From positions 1-64,000 of the forward strand of contig NZ_JASHIU010000004.1 in assembly GCF_030733545.1 (NCBI RefSeq): DNA of 64,000 nucleotides. The letters run 5' to 3'. Positions 7,910-16,855 of this stretch are shown one piece after another. Each line of letters starts with the position of its first letter. Position 1 is the first letter of the stretch. The stretch is from Oceanicaulis sp. MMSF_3324 (GTDB lineage Bacteria > Pseudomonadota > Alphaproteobacteria > Caulobacterales > Maricaulaceae). A program made the position numbers and the translations under genes. The notes below the pieces were generated by a model. That model made no database searches. It was not told the DNA's origin and saw nothing but the letters and a program-made list of their open reading frames with translations.

Positions 7910-8945
7910 CTTTTCTGCCTTCAGCCTTCTTGCCGCCTGACGGCTTGCCGTCAGCGCGCTTGTTGGATTTGGGTTTCTCGTTGGCCTTGGGTTTGGCCTT
8001 CGCCCAGCCCTTGCCCGATTTCGATTTGCCGCCGGCGGGCATGATGGAGTCTGCGTCCGGGCCGGACTTGGCCTTGCCGCCGGATTTCTGATGCGGGCGG
8101 TTCGCCTTGGGCTTGGCTTTCGCCGTGCCGGTGCGGGTGTCGGGCTTGGCGGTCTCGCCGGGTTTGAGCGGCTGGCCGTCGGTGTCGAGCGGGTAGAGCT
8201 TGCCCAGCTGGTCACGCAGCACGCTGAGCTTGCTTTCAGAGATGTCCCCGCGCTTGAGCGAGCCGAGCTGGAAGGGGCCATAGGCGACCCGCATCAGCCG
8301 GTTCACGGTCAGCCCGACGCTTTGCAGCACCTTCCTGACCTCGCGGTTCTTGCCTTCCTTGATGCCCACGGTCAGCCAGACATTGGCGCCCGTGCGGCGA
8401 TCCACGGTCACTTCCACCGGGCCATAGACCACGCCATCCACCACCGTGCCGTTCTCGAGCTCGGCCAGCGCCTTGTCGGACGCATTGCCATAGGCGCGCA
8501 CGCGATAGCGCCGCGTCCAGCCGGTGGAGGGCAGTTCGAGCACCCGCGCCAGCTCGCCATCATTGGTCAGCAACAGCAGCCCCTCGGAATTGAGATCGAG
8601 CCGCCCGACCGAGATCACCCGGCCCATATCCTGGGGCAGGGTCTGGAATACGGTTTCGCGGCCCTGAGGATCGCTGTGCGTAGTCAGAAGGCCGACGGGC
8701 TTGTGGTAACGCCAGACGCGCGTGGGCGGGCGCTGGCCGATGCTCTCGCCGTCCACACGCACATCGTCATCGGGCATGACCTTGAAAGCGGGGGTGCGCA
8801 GGATCTCGCCATTGACGCTGACCCGGCCCTTTTCGATCAGCCGTTCGGCCTCGCGCCGCGAGGCGATCCCGGCATGGGCCAGAACCTTGGCGATGCGTTC
8901 GCCGCTGTCGTCAGGCGTATCGGGGGTAGACGGGGTGTCGGTCAA
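7884..8945 (-). CDS. 23S rRNA pseudouridine synthase, RluB/RsuA family, with long basic tail
   Basis: The 353 residues comprise an N-terminal S4 RNA-binding domain (ERIAKVLAHAGIASRREAERLI), a RsuA/RluB catalytic domain with GRLDLNSEGLLLLTNDG holding the catalytic Asp, and the conserved KEGKNREVRKVL segment. About 100 C-terminal residues are Lys/Pro/Gly-rich low complexity, probably disordered and RNA-binding. The start appears to be TTG at 8945; no in-frame ATG precedes the S4 domain. It overlaps rsmD and is divergent from tadA. RluB is the likeliest subtype, but RluE/RluF-type specificity cannot be excluded. Confidence 0.88.
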   Translation of the reverse strand: MTDTPSTPDTPDDSGERIAKVLAHAGIASRREAERLIEKGRVSVNGEILRTPAFKVMPDDDVRVDGESIGQRPPTRVWRYHKPVGLLTTHSDPQGRETVFQTLPQDMGRVISVGRLDLNSEGLLLLTNDGELARVLELPSTGWTRRYRVRAYGNASDKALAELENGTVVDGVVYGPVEVTVDRRTGANVWLTVGIKEGKNREVRKVLQSVGLTVNRLMRVAYGPFQLGSLKRGDISESKLSVLRDQLGKLYPLDTDGQPLKPGETAKPDTRTGTAKAKPKANRPHQKSGGKAKSGPDADSIMPAGGKSKSGKGWAKAKPKANEKPKSNKRADGKPSGGKKAEGRKDADRRRRS

Positions 8946-8983
8946 AACTTGCCAGCGCTCCAGGCCAGAGGTAAGGCCCGCTC

Positions 8984-9499
8984 ATGACGACGATTGAACC
9001 ATCGCCCGAGCAGGATCGTGAAACAGGCTTTATGCGGCGAGCATTGGGTCTTGCGCAAGCCGCGGCTGCGGCGGGCGAGACGCCTGTGGGCGCTCTGATT
9101 GTTGATCCGCAGACGGATGAGGTGATCGCCGAGGCGGGCAACGCCCCCATTTCAGACTGTGATCCCACCGGCCATGCCGAGATCCGCGCCCTGCGTCTCG
9201 CCGCGCAAAAGCTGGGCAATTACCGCCTGACCGGGCTGGAGCTCTACGTCACGCTGGAGCCCTGCGCCATGTGCGCGGGCGCAATCAGCCATGCGCGCAT
9301 CGGGCGGGTGGTCTATGGCGCGTCCGACCCCAAGGGCGGCGCGGTTGATCATGGCCCGCGCTTTTTTACCCAACCCACCTGCCATTGGCGGCCTGAGGTG
9401 TTGGGCGGCGTGCTGGCGGAGGAGGCGAGCGCAATGCTGAAAGCTTTCTTCCGGGCGCGGCGCAAGGCAAAGGTTAGGCCCAGCCGAACCACATCATGA
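8984..9499 (+). CDS. tadA: tRNA-specific adenosine deaminase
   Basis: TadA deaminates A34 to inosine in the tRNA-Arg(ACG) anticodon. The 171 residues contain the zinc site H64-A-E66 (PTGHAEIRA) and P93-C94-x-x-C97 (EPCAMC), with E66 as the proton shuttle. The gene is divergent from the pseudouridine synthase with only 38 bp between starts. Its 3' end overlaps a small convergent frame by 26 bp. Confidence 0.95.
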   Translation: MTTIEPSPEQDRETGFMRRALGLAQAAAAAGETPVGALIVDPQTDEVIAEAGNAPISDCDPTGHAEIRALRLAAQKLGNYRLTGLELYVTLEPCAMCAGAISHARIGRVVYGASDPKGGAVDHGPRFFTQPTCHWRPEVLGGVLAEEASAMLKAFFRARRKAKVRPSRTTS

Positions 9500-9668
9500 T
9501 GCCGCGGATCGCGCCCAGCGGGGCGAGGACCAGGTCGAAGATCAGCCACAGCCATTTGACCATCATGGCGTCGCGCACCACGGCGGTGATCCAGCCCGCC
9601 AGGGCGACCACGCCGAAACACCCGCTGCCGAAACAGCCGCCGCGTTCGCGGACCTGAATAATCATCAT
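9474..9668 (-). CDS. Small hydrophobic protein, function unknown
   Basis: This predicted protein of 64 residues has a glycine/cysteine-rich start (GGCFGSGCFG) and two hydrophobic stretches (about 18-30 and 40-62). A good ribosome binding site (GGGGGAGAGGAG) lies 9-10 bases before the ATG at 9668. I do not recognise the family. The 3' end overlaps tadA on the other strand. It could be spurious; the ribosome binding site and membrane-like composition argue for a real gene. Confidence 0.5.
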   Translation of the reverse strand: MMIIQVRERGGCFGSGCFGVVALAGWITAVVRDAMMVKWLWLIFDLVLAPLGAIRGIMMWFGWA

Positions 9669-9729
9669 GGCGTCATGCTCCTCTCCCCCGACCGGCCTTC
9701 ACGCCATGTCGGGGCGCCGGGCGAGCGGT

Positions 9730-10407
9730 TCAAGACTTGGACTTGGGCGGCTGGGGTTGAGCGGGCGTTTGTTCCGCTTCGTCTTGCTCCATGTCGAACG
9801 CTTCCACCGTGGCGTAGACCTCCGAGATGTCGGTGAAGACATAGGGGTCGCGATTGTCGCATTCGTATCCGGGCGCGAATGTGTCCGCGAGGATGCGGGC
9901 GGCGTCATTGGCGTCCGTGATCTGGCTGGCGTCCACCACATAGAGCGGGCAGGCGACCGTCTCGTAATCGTCCGGGGTGAGCGCGGTGATGACCAGCAGG
10001 TCCTGGCGCTGCATGGGCGGTTCTTCATCGGGCGCGTTGGGATCCACATCCATGGCCGGGCCTTCGCTGATATAGCGATGGATGATGGCGAAGGCGCCCT
10101 CAGAAGTGACGCGCCATTCCATGGTGTTGTGGAAATTGCCGAACAGAAGCTGGGCCGGCGGGCGATAGAATTCGGTCCGCTCGCTGCCATTGAAGGCGTA
10201 GGCAATGCCGCTGCCATGTTCGCTGGCGCGGAAGAACACGCTCCAGTTCTCATGGCCGGGACAGGCGCTTTCCCAGACTGGCTCGCCCTCCAGCTGATAG
10301 CTGGGGCAGCTGTCGATCTGCACATAGGCGCTGGACGGCTCGCTCTGGGCGAGGGCGGCGGTCGAGAAAGCGCTGGCCGCGCCAATCGCCAGAAATGTGC
10401 GAAGCAT
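9730..10407 (-). CDS. Secreted protein of unknown function
   Basis: The 225 residues start at the ATG at 10407, chosen because AGGGGACG precedes it and a clean signal peptide follows (MLRTFLAIGAASAFSTAALAQ). The mature part has four cysteines in two spaced pairs (DSCPS, SACPG, ACPLY, YECDN) that could form disulphides, and an acidic/proline-rich C-terminus (Gln/Pro repeats, KSKS end). I recognise no domain. It is probably periplasmic. Confidence 0.75.
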   Translation of the reverse strand: MLRTFLAIGAASAFSTAALAQSEPSSAYVQIDSCPSYQLEGEPVWESACPGHENWSVFFRASEHGSGIAYAFNGSERTEFYRPPAQLLFGNFHNTMEWRVTSEGAFAIIHRYISEGPAMDVDPNAPDEEPPMQRQDLLVITALTPDDYETVACPLYVVDASQITDANDAARILADTFAPGYECDNRDPYVFTDISEVYATVEAFDMEQDEAEQTPAQPQPPKSKS

Positions 10408-10459
10408 GATGTCGTCCCCTGAAAACTGCGCTCTCATAGTCATGGCTTGGGCGGGAAAC

Positions 10460-11041
10460 TCAAGCGTTTGTCAGGCGCAACTCCAGCCCGGCCTGAACGC
10501 CGGGCCATTCTTCGGGCAGGATCGAGAAGAAGACGGTGTCGCGCCGATCCCCCCGCCAGGTGCGCGTATGACTGCGCAGCGTGCCTTCGCGGATGGCGCC
10601 CAGCTTGAGCATGGCGGCCTGGCTGCGCTCATTGAGATGGTGGGTTTTCAGCTCCACCCGTTCTGCGCCGCAGCCAAAGGCGTGTTCCAGCAAGAGCGCC
10701 TTGCAGGCCGGATTGGTCACGCCCCCGCGATAGGCCGCGCCATACCAGGTCCAGCCGATCTCCACGCGCTGATTGTCCCGATCAATCTGCAAGAACGCCG
10801 TATGGCCGGCATAGGCGCCCGTGGCCTTGGACCAGACGGCATGACTGATCTGGGTTCCGCCAGCCTGGCCTTGCAGCATCCCATCGAACCAGGGATCGAA
10901 ATAGACGCCATCGCCGCGTTTGGTGGTCAGCGACCACAGCTCTTCTTCCTGGGCGAGCGGGCGCAGGGCTTCGCGGTGCGTGTCGCTGAGCGGTTCAAGG
11001 CGCACATGCGCGTTTTCAAGGGTTTGTGGATCAAGCTGCAT
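10460..11041 (-). CDS. GNAT N-acetyltransferase, RimJ-like
   Basis: The 193 residues start with LENAHVRLEPLSDTHRE, typical of the RimJ/RimL acetyltransferase_3 family. The core WSKATGAYAGHTAFLQID and RVEIGWTWYGAAYRGGVTN correspond to beta-4 and the acetyl-CoA region, followed by AFGCGAERVELKTHHLNERSQAAMLKLG with the conserved Asn/Arg. The substrate is unknown; ribosomal-protein or small-molecule amines are both possible. Its start overlaps the end of the next GNAT gene by 11 bp, so both are likely one operon. Confidence 0.82.
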   Translation of the reverse strand: MQLDPQTLENAHVRLEPLSDTHREALRPLAQEEELWSLTTKRGDGVYFDPWFDGMLQGQAGGTQISHAVWSKATGAYAGHTAFLQIDRDNQRVEIGWTWYGAAYRGGVTNPACKALLLEHAFGCGAERVELKTHHLNERSQAAMLKLGAIREGTLRSHTRTWRGDRRDTVFFSILPEEWPGVQAGLELRLTNA

Positions 11042-11513
11042 GAGACGCGGTCAGGTCCAGGGTCATGAAGACATTGAAATCGGTCTCCTGATAACAGCCA
11101 AAGGCGGGGCAGCGTTGAAAGCCGAGCCTTTCATAAAGGGCGAGCGCCGCGTGGAAGCCGGGGGTGTTGCCCGTTTCGAGCCAGAGCGAGGCATAGCCGC
11201 GCCCGCGCGCCTCATCCAGCAAATGCTCCATCAGCGCGCGTCCGGCGCCCTTGCCGCGGGCGGCCTGGGCCACATGCATGGATTTGACCTCACCGGAGCG
11301 CGCATCCAGCGCCTTGAGGGCGACCACGCCAAGCAGGACCTCGTTCTCCCGCGCGCTCCAGAACGTGATGTCGGGCGCCTTGAGCGCGGTCACGTCGAGA
11401 AAATGGCAGGTGTCAGGCGGGGATTCCTTCAACGCGAAGTCAGCATGGGTTTGCAACAGGGCGGTCACATCGGCGCTGGCGGGATCATCCGGAGCAATCA
11501 GAAGCGAGGACAT
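11031..11513 (-). CDS. GNAT N-acetyltransferase
   Basis: The 160 residues start at the ATG at 11513, which has GAAAGG upstream; a longer frame to 11555 lacks support. The acetyl-CoA motif is clear: VKSMHVAQAARGKGAGRALMEHLLDEARGRGY, followed by LWLETGNTPGFHAALALYERLGF. The pattern resembles YpeA/YhhY-type acetyltransferases. It overlaps the following GNAT gene by 11 bp. The substrate is unknown. Confidence 0.85.
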   Translation of the reverse strand: MSSLLIAPDDPASADVTALLQTHADFALKESPPDTCHFLDVTALKAPDITFWSARENEVLLGVVALKALDARSGEVKSMHVAQAARGKGAGRALMEHLLDEARGRGYASLWLETGNTPGFHAALALYERLGFQRCPAFGCYQETDFNVFMTLDLTASHAA

Positions 11514-11690
11514 GGCGTGGCCTTTCACCCTTGAAATTGCTGCGCATGCTAGCACGCCCTGTGACGGGCGCCATTGTGACGCAGGGTTTTAAGGCTGGAT
11601 TTCTGCGCGCACATGTCCATAATTAGATAAGCTCTTAAGAACTGATCGTCGGTCCCGTTCCGGATCGCCGCCAAGGGGAGGCCTGTCGCC

Positions 11691-12905
<1,215 letters not shown>

Positions 12906-12922
12906 CCCCCTCTGAGACGCTT

Positions 12923-12953
12923 AAAGCCCCGGCCCTTGCGCCGGGGCTTTTTT
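12923..12953 (+). terminator. Intrinsic terminator after the acyl-CoA dehydrogenase
   Basis: The stem AAAGCCCCGG / CCGGGGCTTT with an 8-base loop is followed by a T run, 17 bp after the stop codon. Confidence 0.9.
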
Positions 12954-13021
12954 GTTCAGCCGGCAAGGCGCCCTGTGCGCCCGTGCCGCACATGTCGGGC
13001 TGGCGCTTATGTCTCTTTTGG

Positions 13022-13042
13022 CATACCATAAGTTATGTTATG
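13022..13042. promoter_or_regulatory. Probable TetR operator (near-perfect palindrome)
   Basis: The arms CATACCATAA (13022-13031) and TTATGTTATG (13033-13042) are inverted repeats around a central G with one mismatched pair. The site lies directly in front of the ribosome binding site of the gene at 13057, whose operon partner is a TetR-type regulator. Binding there would block transcription of both, a typical autoregulatory layout. Confidence 0.6.
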
Positions 13043-13056
13043 TTTTGGAGGGTGAC

Positions 13057-13425
13057 ATGAATACATGGCTGTTGGTCGCTGCGGTCTTGTCGGCGGGTAT
13101 TTGCTGGCTTCATACATTCGTTGGGGGACGGCGCATTGCGCGCCCCCTGCTGACCGCGCCCCTGCCGAGCAAGCCCAAGCACACCAGTTATTTCTGCTGG
13201 CATATCGTGACCCTGGTGCTGGCGGCGCTGGGGATCATGTTCCTGTATGCCGCTGTGCAGCCTGAGGGCGTGGATGTGGCCTGGGTCGCGGTTGGACTGA
13301 CCGCATCAATCGCAGTCTACGGAATCGTCATGCCGCCCAGCCTCCGGCTAAAATACACAGACCACCCGCAAGGCTGGCTCTTCGTGCCGGTGGCGATTGT
13401 GGGGGCCTGGGGGTGTCTGAGTTGA
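13057..13425 (+). CDS. Multi-pass membrane protein of unknown function
   Basis: The 122 residues start at the ATG at 13057 because GGAGGGTGAC precedes it and the start leads straight into a membrane segment. Four hydrophobic stretches are visible (about 3-20, 45-64, 72-90, 103-120), separated by a basic loop. I do not recognise the family. The TetR gene begins inside its last codons (13-bp overlap), so the two are coupled and the membrane protein is probably the regulator's main target. Confidence 0.75.
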   Translation: MNTWLLVAAVLSAGICWLHTFVGGRRIARPLLTAPLPSKPKHTSYFCWHIVTLVLAALGIMFLYAAVQPEGVDVAWVAVGLTASIAVYGIVMPPSLRLKYTDHPQGWLFVPVAIVGAWGCLS

Positions 13426-14000
13426 AACACGGCAAACGCTTTGGTCGAACCGACTGGCTTGACCTGGGACTGCGCCAGCTGACGCGACACGGGGCGGCGG
13501 GGCTGACGGTTGAGGCATTGTGTCAGGCGGCGGATCGCACGCGTGGCTCGCTGTATCATCACTTTACGGATCACAGCGCCTTCATCGACGCCATGATGCG
13601 GCACTGGCGCAAGCGCTATACCGAAGACATCGCTGCGCAGTCTGCGGCTCAGCCCCCGGCCGAGCAGCGCCAGGCCCTGACCGATCTGGCCGTCGCAATT
13701 GATCCGGAACTGGAAATCGCAATCCGGCGCTTCGCCCCGTCCCATCCCAACGCGTCCGACATCGTCGCGTCGGTGGACCGGATGCGTTTGGACTTCGTGA
13801 TCGAGCTTTACCGGTCTTCGGGGCTCGAGGACGCGATAGCCAGGCAGATCGGCAAGATTGAATACGCCGCCTATATCGGAGCGATGACGCTCTGGCCTGA
13901 GATGACGGCGGCAGAGCGCAAGGCGCTCGATCAACGGTTCAATGAGGTGCTGGAACAGGCAGGTCTGATCCGGACCGAAACGCACGAGGATCCTTTATGA
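13413..14000 (+). CDS. TetR/AcrR-family transcriptional regulator
   Basis: The 195 residues use a GTG start at 13413. The N-terminal helix-turn-helix is clear (GLTVEALCQAADRTRGSLYHHFTDHSAFIDAMM). The C-terminal ligand domain is not assignable to a known effector. It is cotranscribed with the upstream membrane protein, and the palindrome at 13022-13042 is the likely binding site, so it probably represses its own operon. Confidence 0.88.
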   Translation: MSELKHGKRFGRTDWLDLGLRQLTRHGAAGLTVEALCQAADRTRGSLYHHFTDHSAFIDAMMRHWRKRYTEDIAAQSAAQPPAEQRQALTDLAVAIDPELEIAIRRFAPSHPNASDIVASVDRMRLDFVIELYRSSGLEDAIARQIGKIEYAAYIGAMTLWPEMTAAERKALDQRFNEVLEQAGLIRTETHEDPL

Positions 14001-14061
14001 CTGCACATAAAGTGATCTGTATTGCGTCGCCGCGCGTAAAGGCGAACAAGCAATCACAGAG

Positions 14062-14490
14062 ATGAGCATGCCTGATTATCCCGCGCCCTGGATTTTCGCC
14101 GGTCTCGCCGCTCTAGTCGGTTTTGGCATGGGCCTGGCCGCCCTGATCATGCCGCGCTGGGGGCAAAGCGTGGTGCGCCTCATGCCCGATCCGCGCTGGA
14201 AAGGCGGCTGGGCGGAGTTCCGCGCCAGCTATGGCGGCGCGCTCTGCCTGCTGCATGGCGCGGTGCTGTTGACCCTCATCATGAGTTTCCAGGCCGGCGC
14301 CGGCGCGGTGATGGGCGCCAGCTTCGCCGCCAGCCTGTATTGGCTGGGCATGGTCATCGGACGCATCTGGTCCATGCTGGCGGACGCCCGGCAGGAGACG
14401 CGCACCTCCTACAACCTCATGGGCGTGGGCTTCGAGCTCGTCATGGCGGTTGCGCTGGGCGCGCCCTTCCTCAGCCATCTGGGCGGCTAG
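14062..14490 (+). CDS. Membrane protein, DUF4345-like
   Basis: The 142 residues have about four membrane segments (12-32, 62-76, 85-105, 118-137) with the loop WGQSVVRLMPDPRWKGGWAEFRASYGGALCLLHG typical of small DUF4345-like proteins. The start has only a weak ribosome binding site; ATG 14068 is an alternative. It follows the TetR gene by 61 bp and converges on another TetR gene with a 2-bp gap. Function is unknown. Confidence 0.65.
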   Translation: MSMPDYPAPWIFAGLAALVGFGMGLAALIMPRWGQSVVRLMPDPRWKGGWAEFRASYGGALCLLHGAVLLTLIMSFQAGAGAVMGASFAASLYWLGMVIGRIWSMLADARQETRTSYNLMGVGFELVMAVALGAPFLSHLGG

Positions 14491-14492
14491 GC

Positions 14493-15065
14493 TCAGACCC
14501 GCGACAGGCCTTCGGCCAGCGCGCGCATGGACCAGTGCGCCGTATCGGCGCGGCTGACGGCGTCGGTGGGGCGCCTCAACGGTAATTGCGCCAGACCATG
14601 GACCAGGGACCAAGCGGCGAGGGCGGCTTTCTGACCGGTCTCGCTCTGGGGCTCCGCGTGCGCACAGCGACTGGCGGCGAGGCTCAGGCGTTCGAAACAG
14701 GCGGCGCTGGCGTCCTGATAACGTGGCAGCGTCCGGTCCAGATCGGCGTCATCACTGAACATCAGGGCGTAGAGCGCCGGTTCGGCCTCGGCGAAATCGA
14801 GATAGGCCCGGCCCATGGCGCACAGGGTGTCGATGGCGTCGGGCTCATTCGCGCTGGCGGCCAGGCGGATGTTGAGCGTTTCGAATCCCAGCGTGGCCAC
14901 ATGCGCCATCAGCTCGGACTTTCCCTTGAACCAGGTATAGGGGGCCGCTTCGCTGACACCGGCCTTGCGGGCGACGGCCCGCAGGCTGAGAGAGCCGCGC
15001 TCACCACTGCGGATCATGGCGTGGGCGGCGGCGATCAGCCGTGATTTCAGATCTGGTGCGCTCAT
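14493..15065 (-). CDS. TetR-family regulator with WHG-type C-terminal domain
   Basis: The 190 residues start at the ATG at 15065 (GGGAG upstream). The helix-turn-helix is SLSLRAVARKAGVSEAAPYTWFKGKSELMAHVA, and the C-terminal half (AMGRAYLDFAEAEPALYALMFSDD, then AALAAWSLVHGLAQL) matches the TetR_C_33/WHG effector domain. The divergent gene at 15167 encodes a DoxX-like membrane protein, and two copies of a 13-bp palindrome lie between the two starts, so the regulator very probably controls that gene and itself. Confidence 0.9.
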   Translation of the reverse strand: MSAPDLKSRLIAAAHAMIRSGERGSLSLRAVARKAGVSEAAPYTWFKGKSELMAHVATLGFETLNIRLAASANEPDAIDTLCAMGRAYLDFAEAEPALYALMFSDDADLDRTLPRYQDASAACFERLSLAASRCAHAEPQSETGQKAALAAWSLVHGLAQLPLRRPTDAVSRADTAHWSMRALAEGLSRV

Positions 15066-15114
15066 CATCACTCCCTTCAGTCCCGCCCTCTTAGCACAGG
15101 CTTGCACCGGCTGG

Positions 15115-15127
15115 CTAACAGTGTTAG
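15115..15127. promoter_or_regulatory. TetR operator 1 (CTAACAGTGTTAG)
   Basis: A perfect palindrome, CTAACA-G-TGTTAG, lies in the divergent promoter region between the TetR gene and the DoxX-like gene. TAACA...TGTTA half-sites are common for TetR regulators of this branch. Its centre is 21 bp, two helical turns, from the second copy. Confidence 0.75.
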
Positions 15128-15136
15128 CTTGCGCCT

Positions 15137-15147
15137 TAACAGTGTTA
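15137..15147. promoter_or_regulatory. TetR operator 2 (TAACAGTGTTA)
   Basis: This is a second copy of the same palindrome core (TAACA-G-TGTTA), 21 bp centre to centre from operator 1 and 20 bp before the DoxX-like start. Two in-phase sites suggest cooperative binding of two dimers on one DNA face. Confidence 0.72.
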
Positions 15148-15166
15148 GGTCGCTCGGGAGTGCGTC

Positions 15167-15667
15167 ATGAAATTCCTGTTCCTGATGAGCCTGATTGCGG
15201 CCATCGCCTATATCCCGCAATGGATCTGGGAGGATCGCCGGAACTGGCGGCTGGCCCTGCGCCGGGGCATGGGCGCGGCCTTTGTCTATACCGGGATTGA
15301 TCATTTCGTGAACGGCGCGGAGCGCTATCAGCCGATGATCCCGGACTATCTCGCGCCTTATGACTTCCACCTTGTGGAGATCACGGGCGGGCTCGAATTG
15401 ATGGCGGGGATCGCGCTGCTTCTGCCGGCGCTTGCTTACCGGCGCCTGGGCCTTCCTGACCTGCGTCCGCTGGCGGGCGTCGGGCTGGCGATGATGCTAA
15501 GCGTGATGGTGATCGCGAACGCCCATGTGGCCGAAACCGGCGGAGCGGTCGCGGGGCTGGGCGGGGATGCGGCCTATTACGCGCTCAGACCGCTCTTCCA
15601 GCCCTTGATCGTGCTCTGGGCGCTGGTGGCGTCCGAAGCGGTCTGGCCGCGTGCGCAAGCGAGGTGA
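15167..15667 (+). CDS. DoxX-like membrane protein
   Basis: The 166 residues have about four membrane segments. RRGMGAAFVYTGIDHFVNGAERYQPMIPDYL followed by ITGGLELMAGIALLLPAL is the DoxX pattern (GxxHF and LE-AGxxLL). DoxX proteins are associated with quinone or thiol stress responses, but no activity can be assigned here. The gene is divergent from the TetR gene and carries both operators upstream. Confidence 0.82.
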   Translation: MKFLFLMSLIAAIAYIPQWIWEDRRNWRLALRRGMGAAFVYTGIDHFVNGAERYQPMIPDYLAPYDFHLVEITGGLELMAGIALLLPALAYRRLGLPDLRPLAGVGLAMMLSVMVIANAHVAETGGAVAGLGGDAAYYALRPLFQPLIVLWALVASEAVWPRAQAR

Positions 15668-15681
15668 GGCTCTCCTATTGC

Positions 15682-15771
15682 TGTCATCCCCCGCGTCATG
15701 CGGGGGATCCATGCCGGTCGGCCCGATCACAGGTCACGGCATGGATTCACCAGATAAACCGGTGAATGACA
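15682..15771 (+). repeat. Family A 90-bp repeat, copy 1 (without B)
   Basis: It starts TGTCAT and ends ATGACA, with inner hairpins (CCCCCGC/GCGGGGG, CATGCCG/CGGCATG, TTCACC/GGTGAA). Three more copies of exactly 90 bp occur at 20061, 23368 and 29992. This copy lies between the DoxX gene and a convergent kinase gene and lacks the B segment. Confidence 0.9.
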
Positions 15772-15796
15772 GTATGAGAGGGCGGGGGGAAGGAAG

Positions 15797-16855
15797 TTAA
15801 GCCCCTTCGGCGATACTCCAGGCATACTCCGCCATGGGCTTGACGAGCGCGCCCATCTCCTTGGCCTTTTCGTTGGAGGCATTGCCCTGCAGCGACCGGG
15901 CGTAGACGCCCTGCACGATGCTGGTCAGGCGGAAGATATTGTAGGCGAAATAGAAGTCGAGCTTGGGGATGCCGTCCCGGCCCGTACGCTCGCAATAGGC
16001 TTTGACGTATTCCTCTTCGGTGGGAATGCCCATCGCCTTGAGATCCTGGCCCAGAAAGCCGTTGCGGATATCCTTGGGCGTGCGCCACTGCATGAGCTGG
16101 TAGGTGAAGTCCGCCAGCGGATCGCCCAGCGTGGACAGCTCCCAGTCGAGCACCGCGATGACCTTGGGCTCGGTGGGATGGAAGATCATGTTGTCCAGGC
16201 GATAATCGCCATGCACCACGCTCGTGCGCTCCTGGGCGGGGGCGTGTTCGGGCAGCCATTCGATCAGCTTGTCCATGGCAGCCACGGTTTCGGTCTCCGC
16301 CGCCTTGTACTGCTTGGACCAGCGGCCGATGGAGCGCTCGAAATAATTGCCCGGCTTGCCGTAATCGCCGAGGCCCGCAGCCTCATGGTCGATGGAGTGC
16401 AATTGGGCGAGGGTGGCGTTGGACGCGTCATAGATCGCGCCGCGCTCATCGGGGCTGAGATCGGGCAGATACGGATCCCAGAAGATCCGGCCCTCGACGA
16501 AATCCATGATGTAGAAGGCGGTGCCGATGACGCTGTCATCCTCGCACAGGCCGAACATGTGCGGGGCGGGGAAGCCCTGCTCGCCCAAGGCCTTCATCAC
16601 CCGGTATTCGCGATCGACCGCGTGGGCGGAGGGAAGCAGCTTGCCCGGCGGCTTGCGGCGCAGCACATATTGCGCGCCCGGGGTGGAGAGCTTGTAGGTG
16701 GGGTTCGATTGCCCGCCCTTGAACTGCTCGATGGTCAGCGGCCCCTTAAAGCCCTCCACATGCTCGGCCATCCAGCGCTCGAGCGCAGACTGGTCAAACT
16801 TCAGCGCGTCCGCGACCGGCTTGGTGCCGGAGAAGGTATCGTCAAGTTGGGACAT
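15797..16855 (-). CDS. APH-family kinase, ACAD10/11 N-terminal (LvaA-like) type
   Basis: The 352 residues start at the ATG at 16855 (GGAG upstream). The phosphotransferase fold shows the nucleotide loop GGQSNPTYKL, the catalytic VHGDYRLDNMIF (Asp and Asn of the Brenner motif) and VIAVLDWELSTLGDPLADF with the metal-binding Asp. This pattern matches the kinase domain of ACAD10/11 and LvaA, which phosphorylates 4-hydroxyacyl-CoA. The matching acyl-CoA dehydrogenase is about 3 kb away. It overlaps the upstream membrane gene by 14 bp. Confidence 0.87.
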   Translation of the reverse strand: MSQLDDTFSGTKPVADALKFDQSALERWMAEHVEGFKGPLTIEQFKGGQSNPTYKLSTPGAQYVLRRKPPGKLLPSAHAVDREYRVMKALGEQGFPAPHMFGLCEDDSVIGTAFYIMDFVEGRIFWDPYLPDLSPDERGAIYDASNATLAQLHSIDHEAAGLGDYGKPGNYFERSIGRWSKQYKAAETETVAAMDKLIEWLPEHAPAQERTSVVHGDYRLDNMIFHPTEPKVIAVLDWELSTLGDPLADFTYQLMQWRTPKDIRNGFLGQDLKAMGIPTEEEYVKAYCERTGRDGIPKLDFYFAYNIFRLTSIVQGVYARSLQGNASNEKAKEMGALVKPMAEYAWSIAEGA

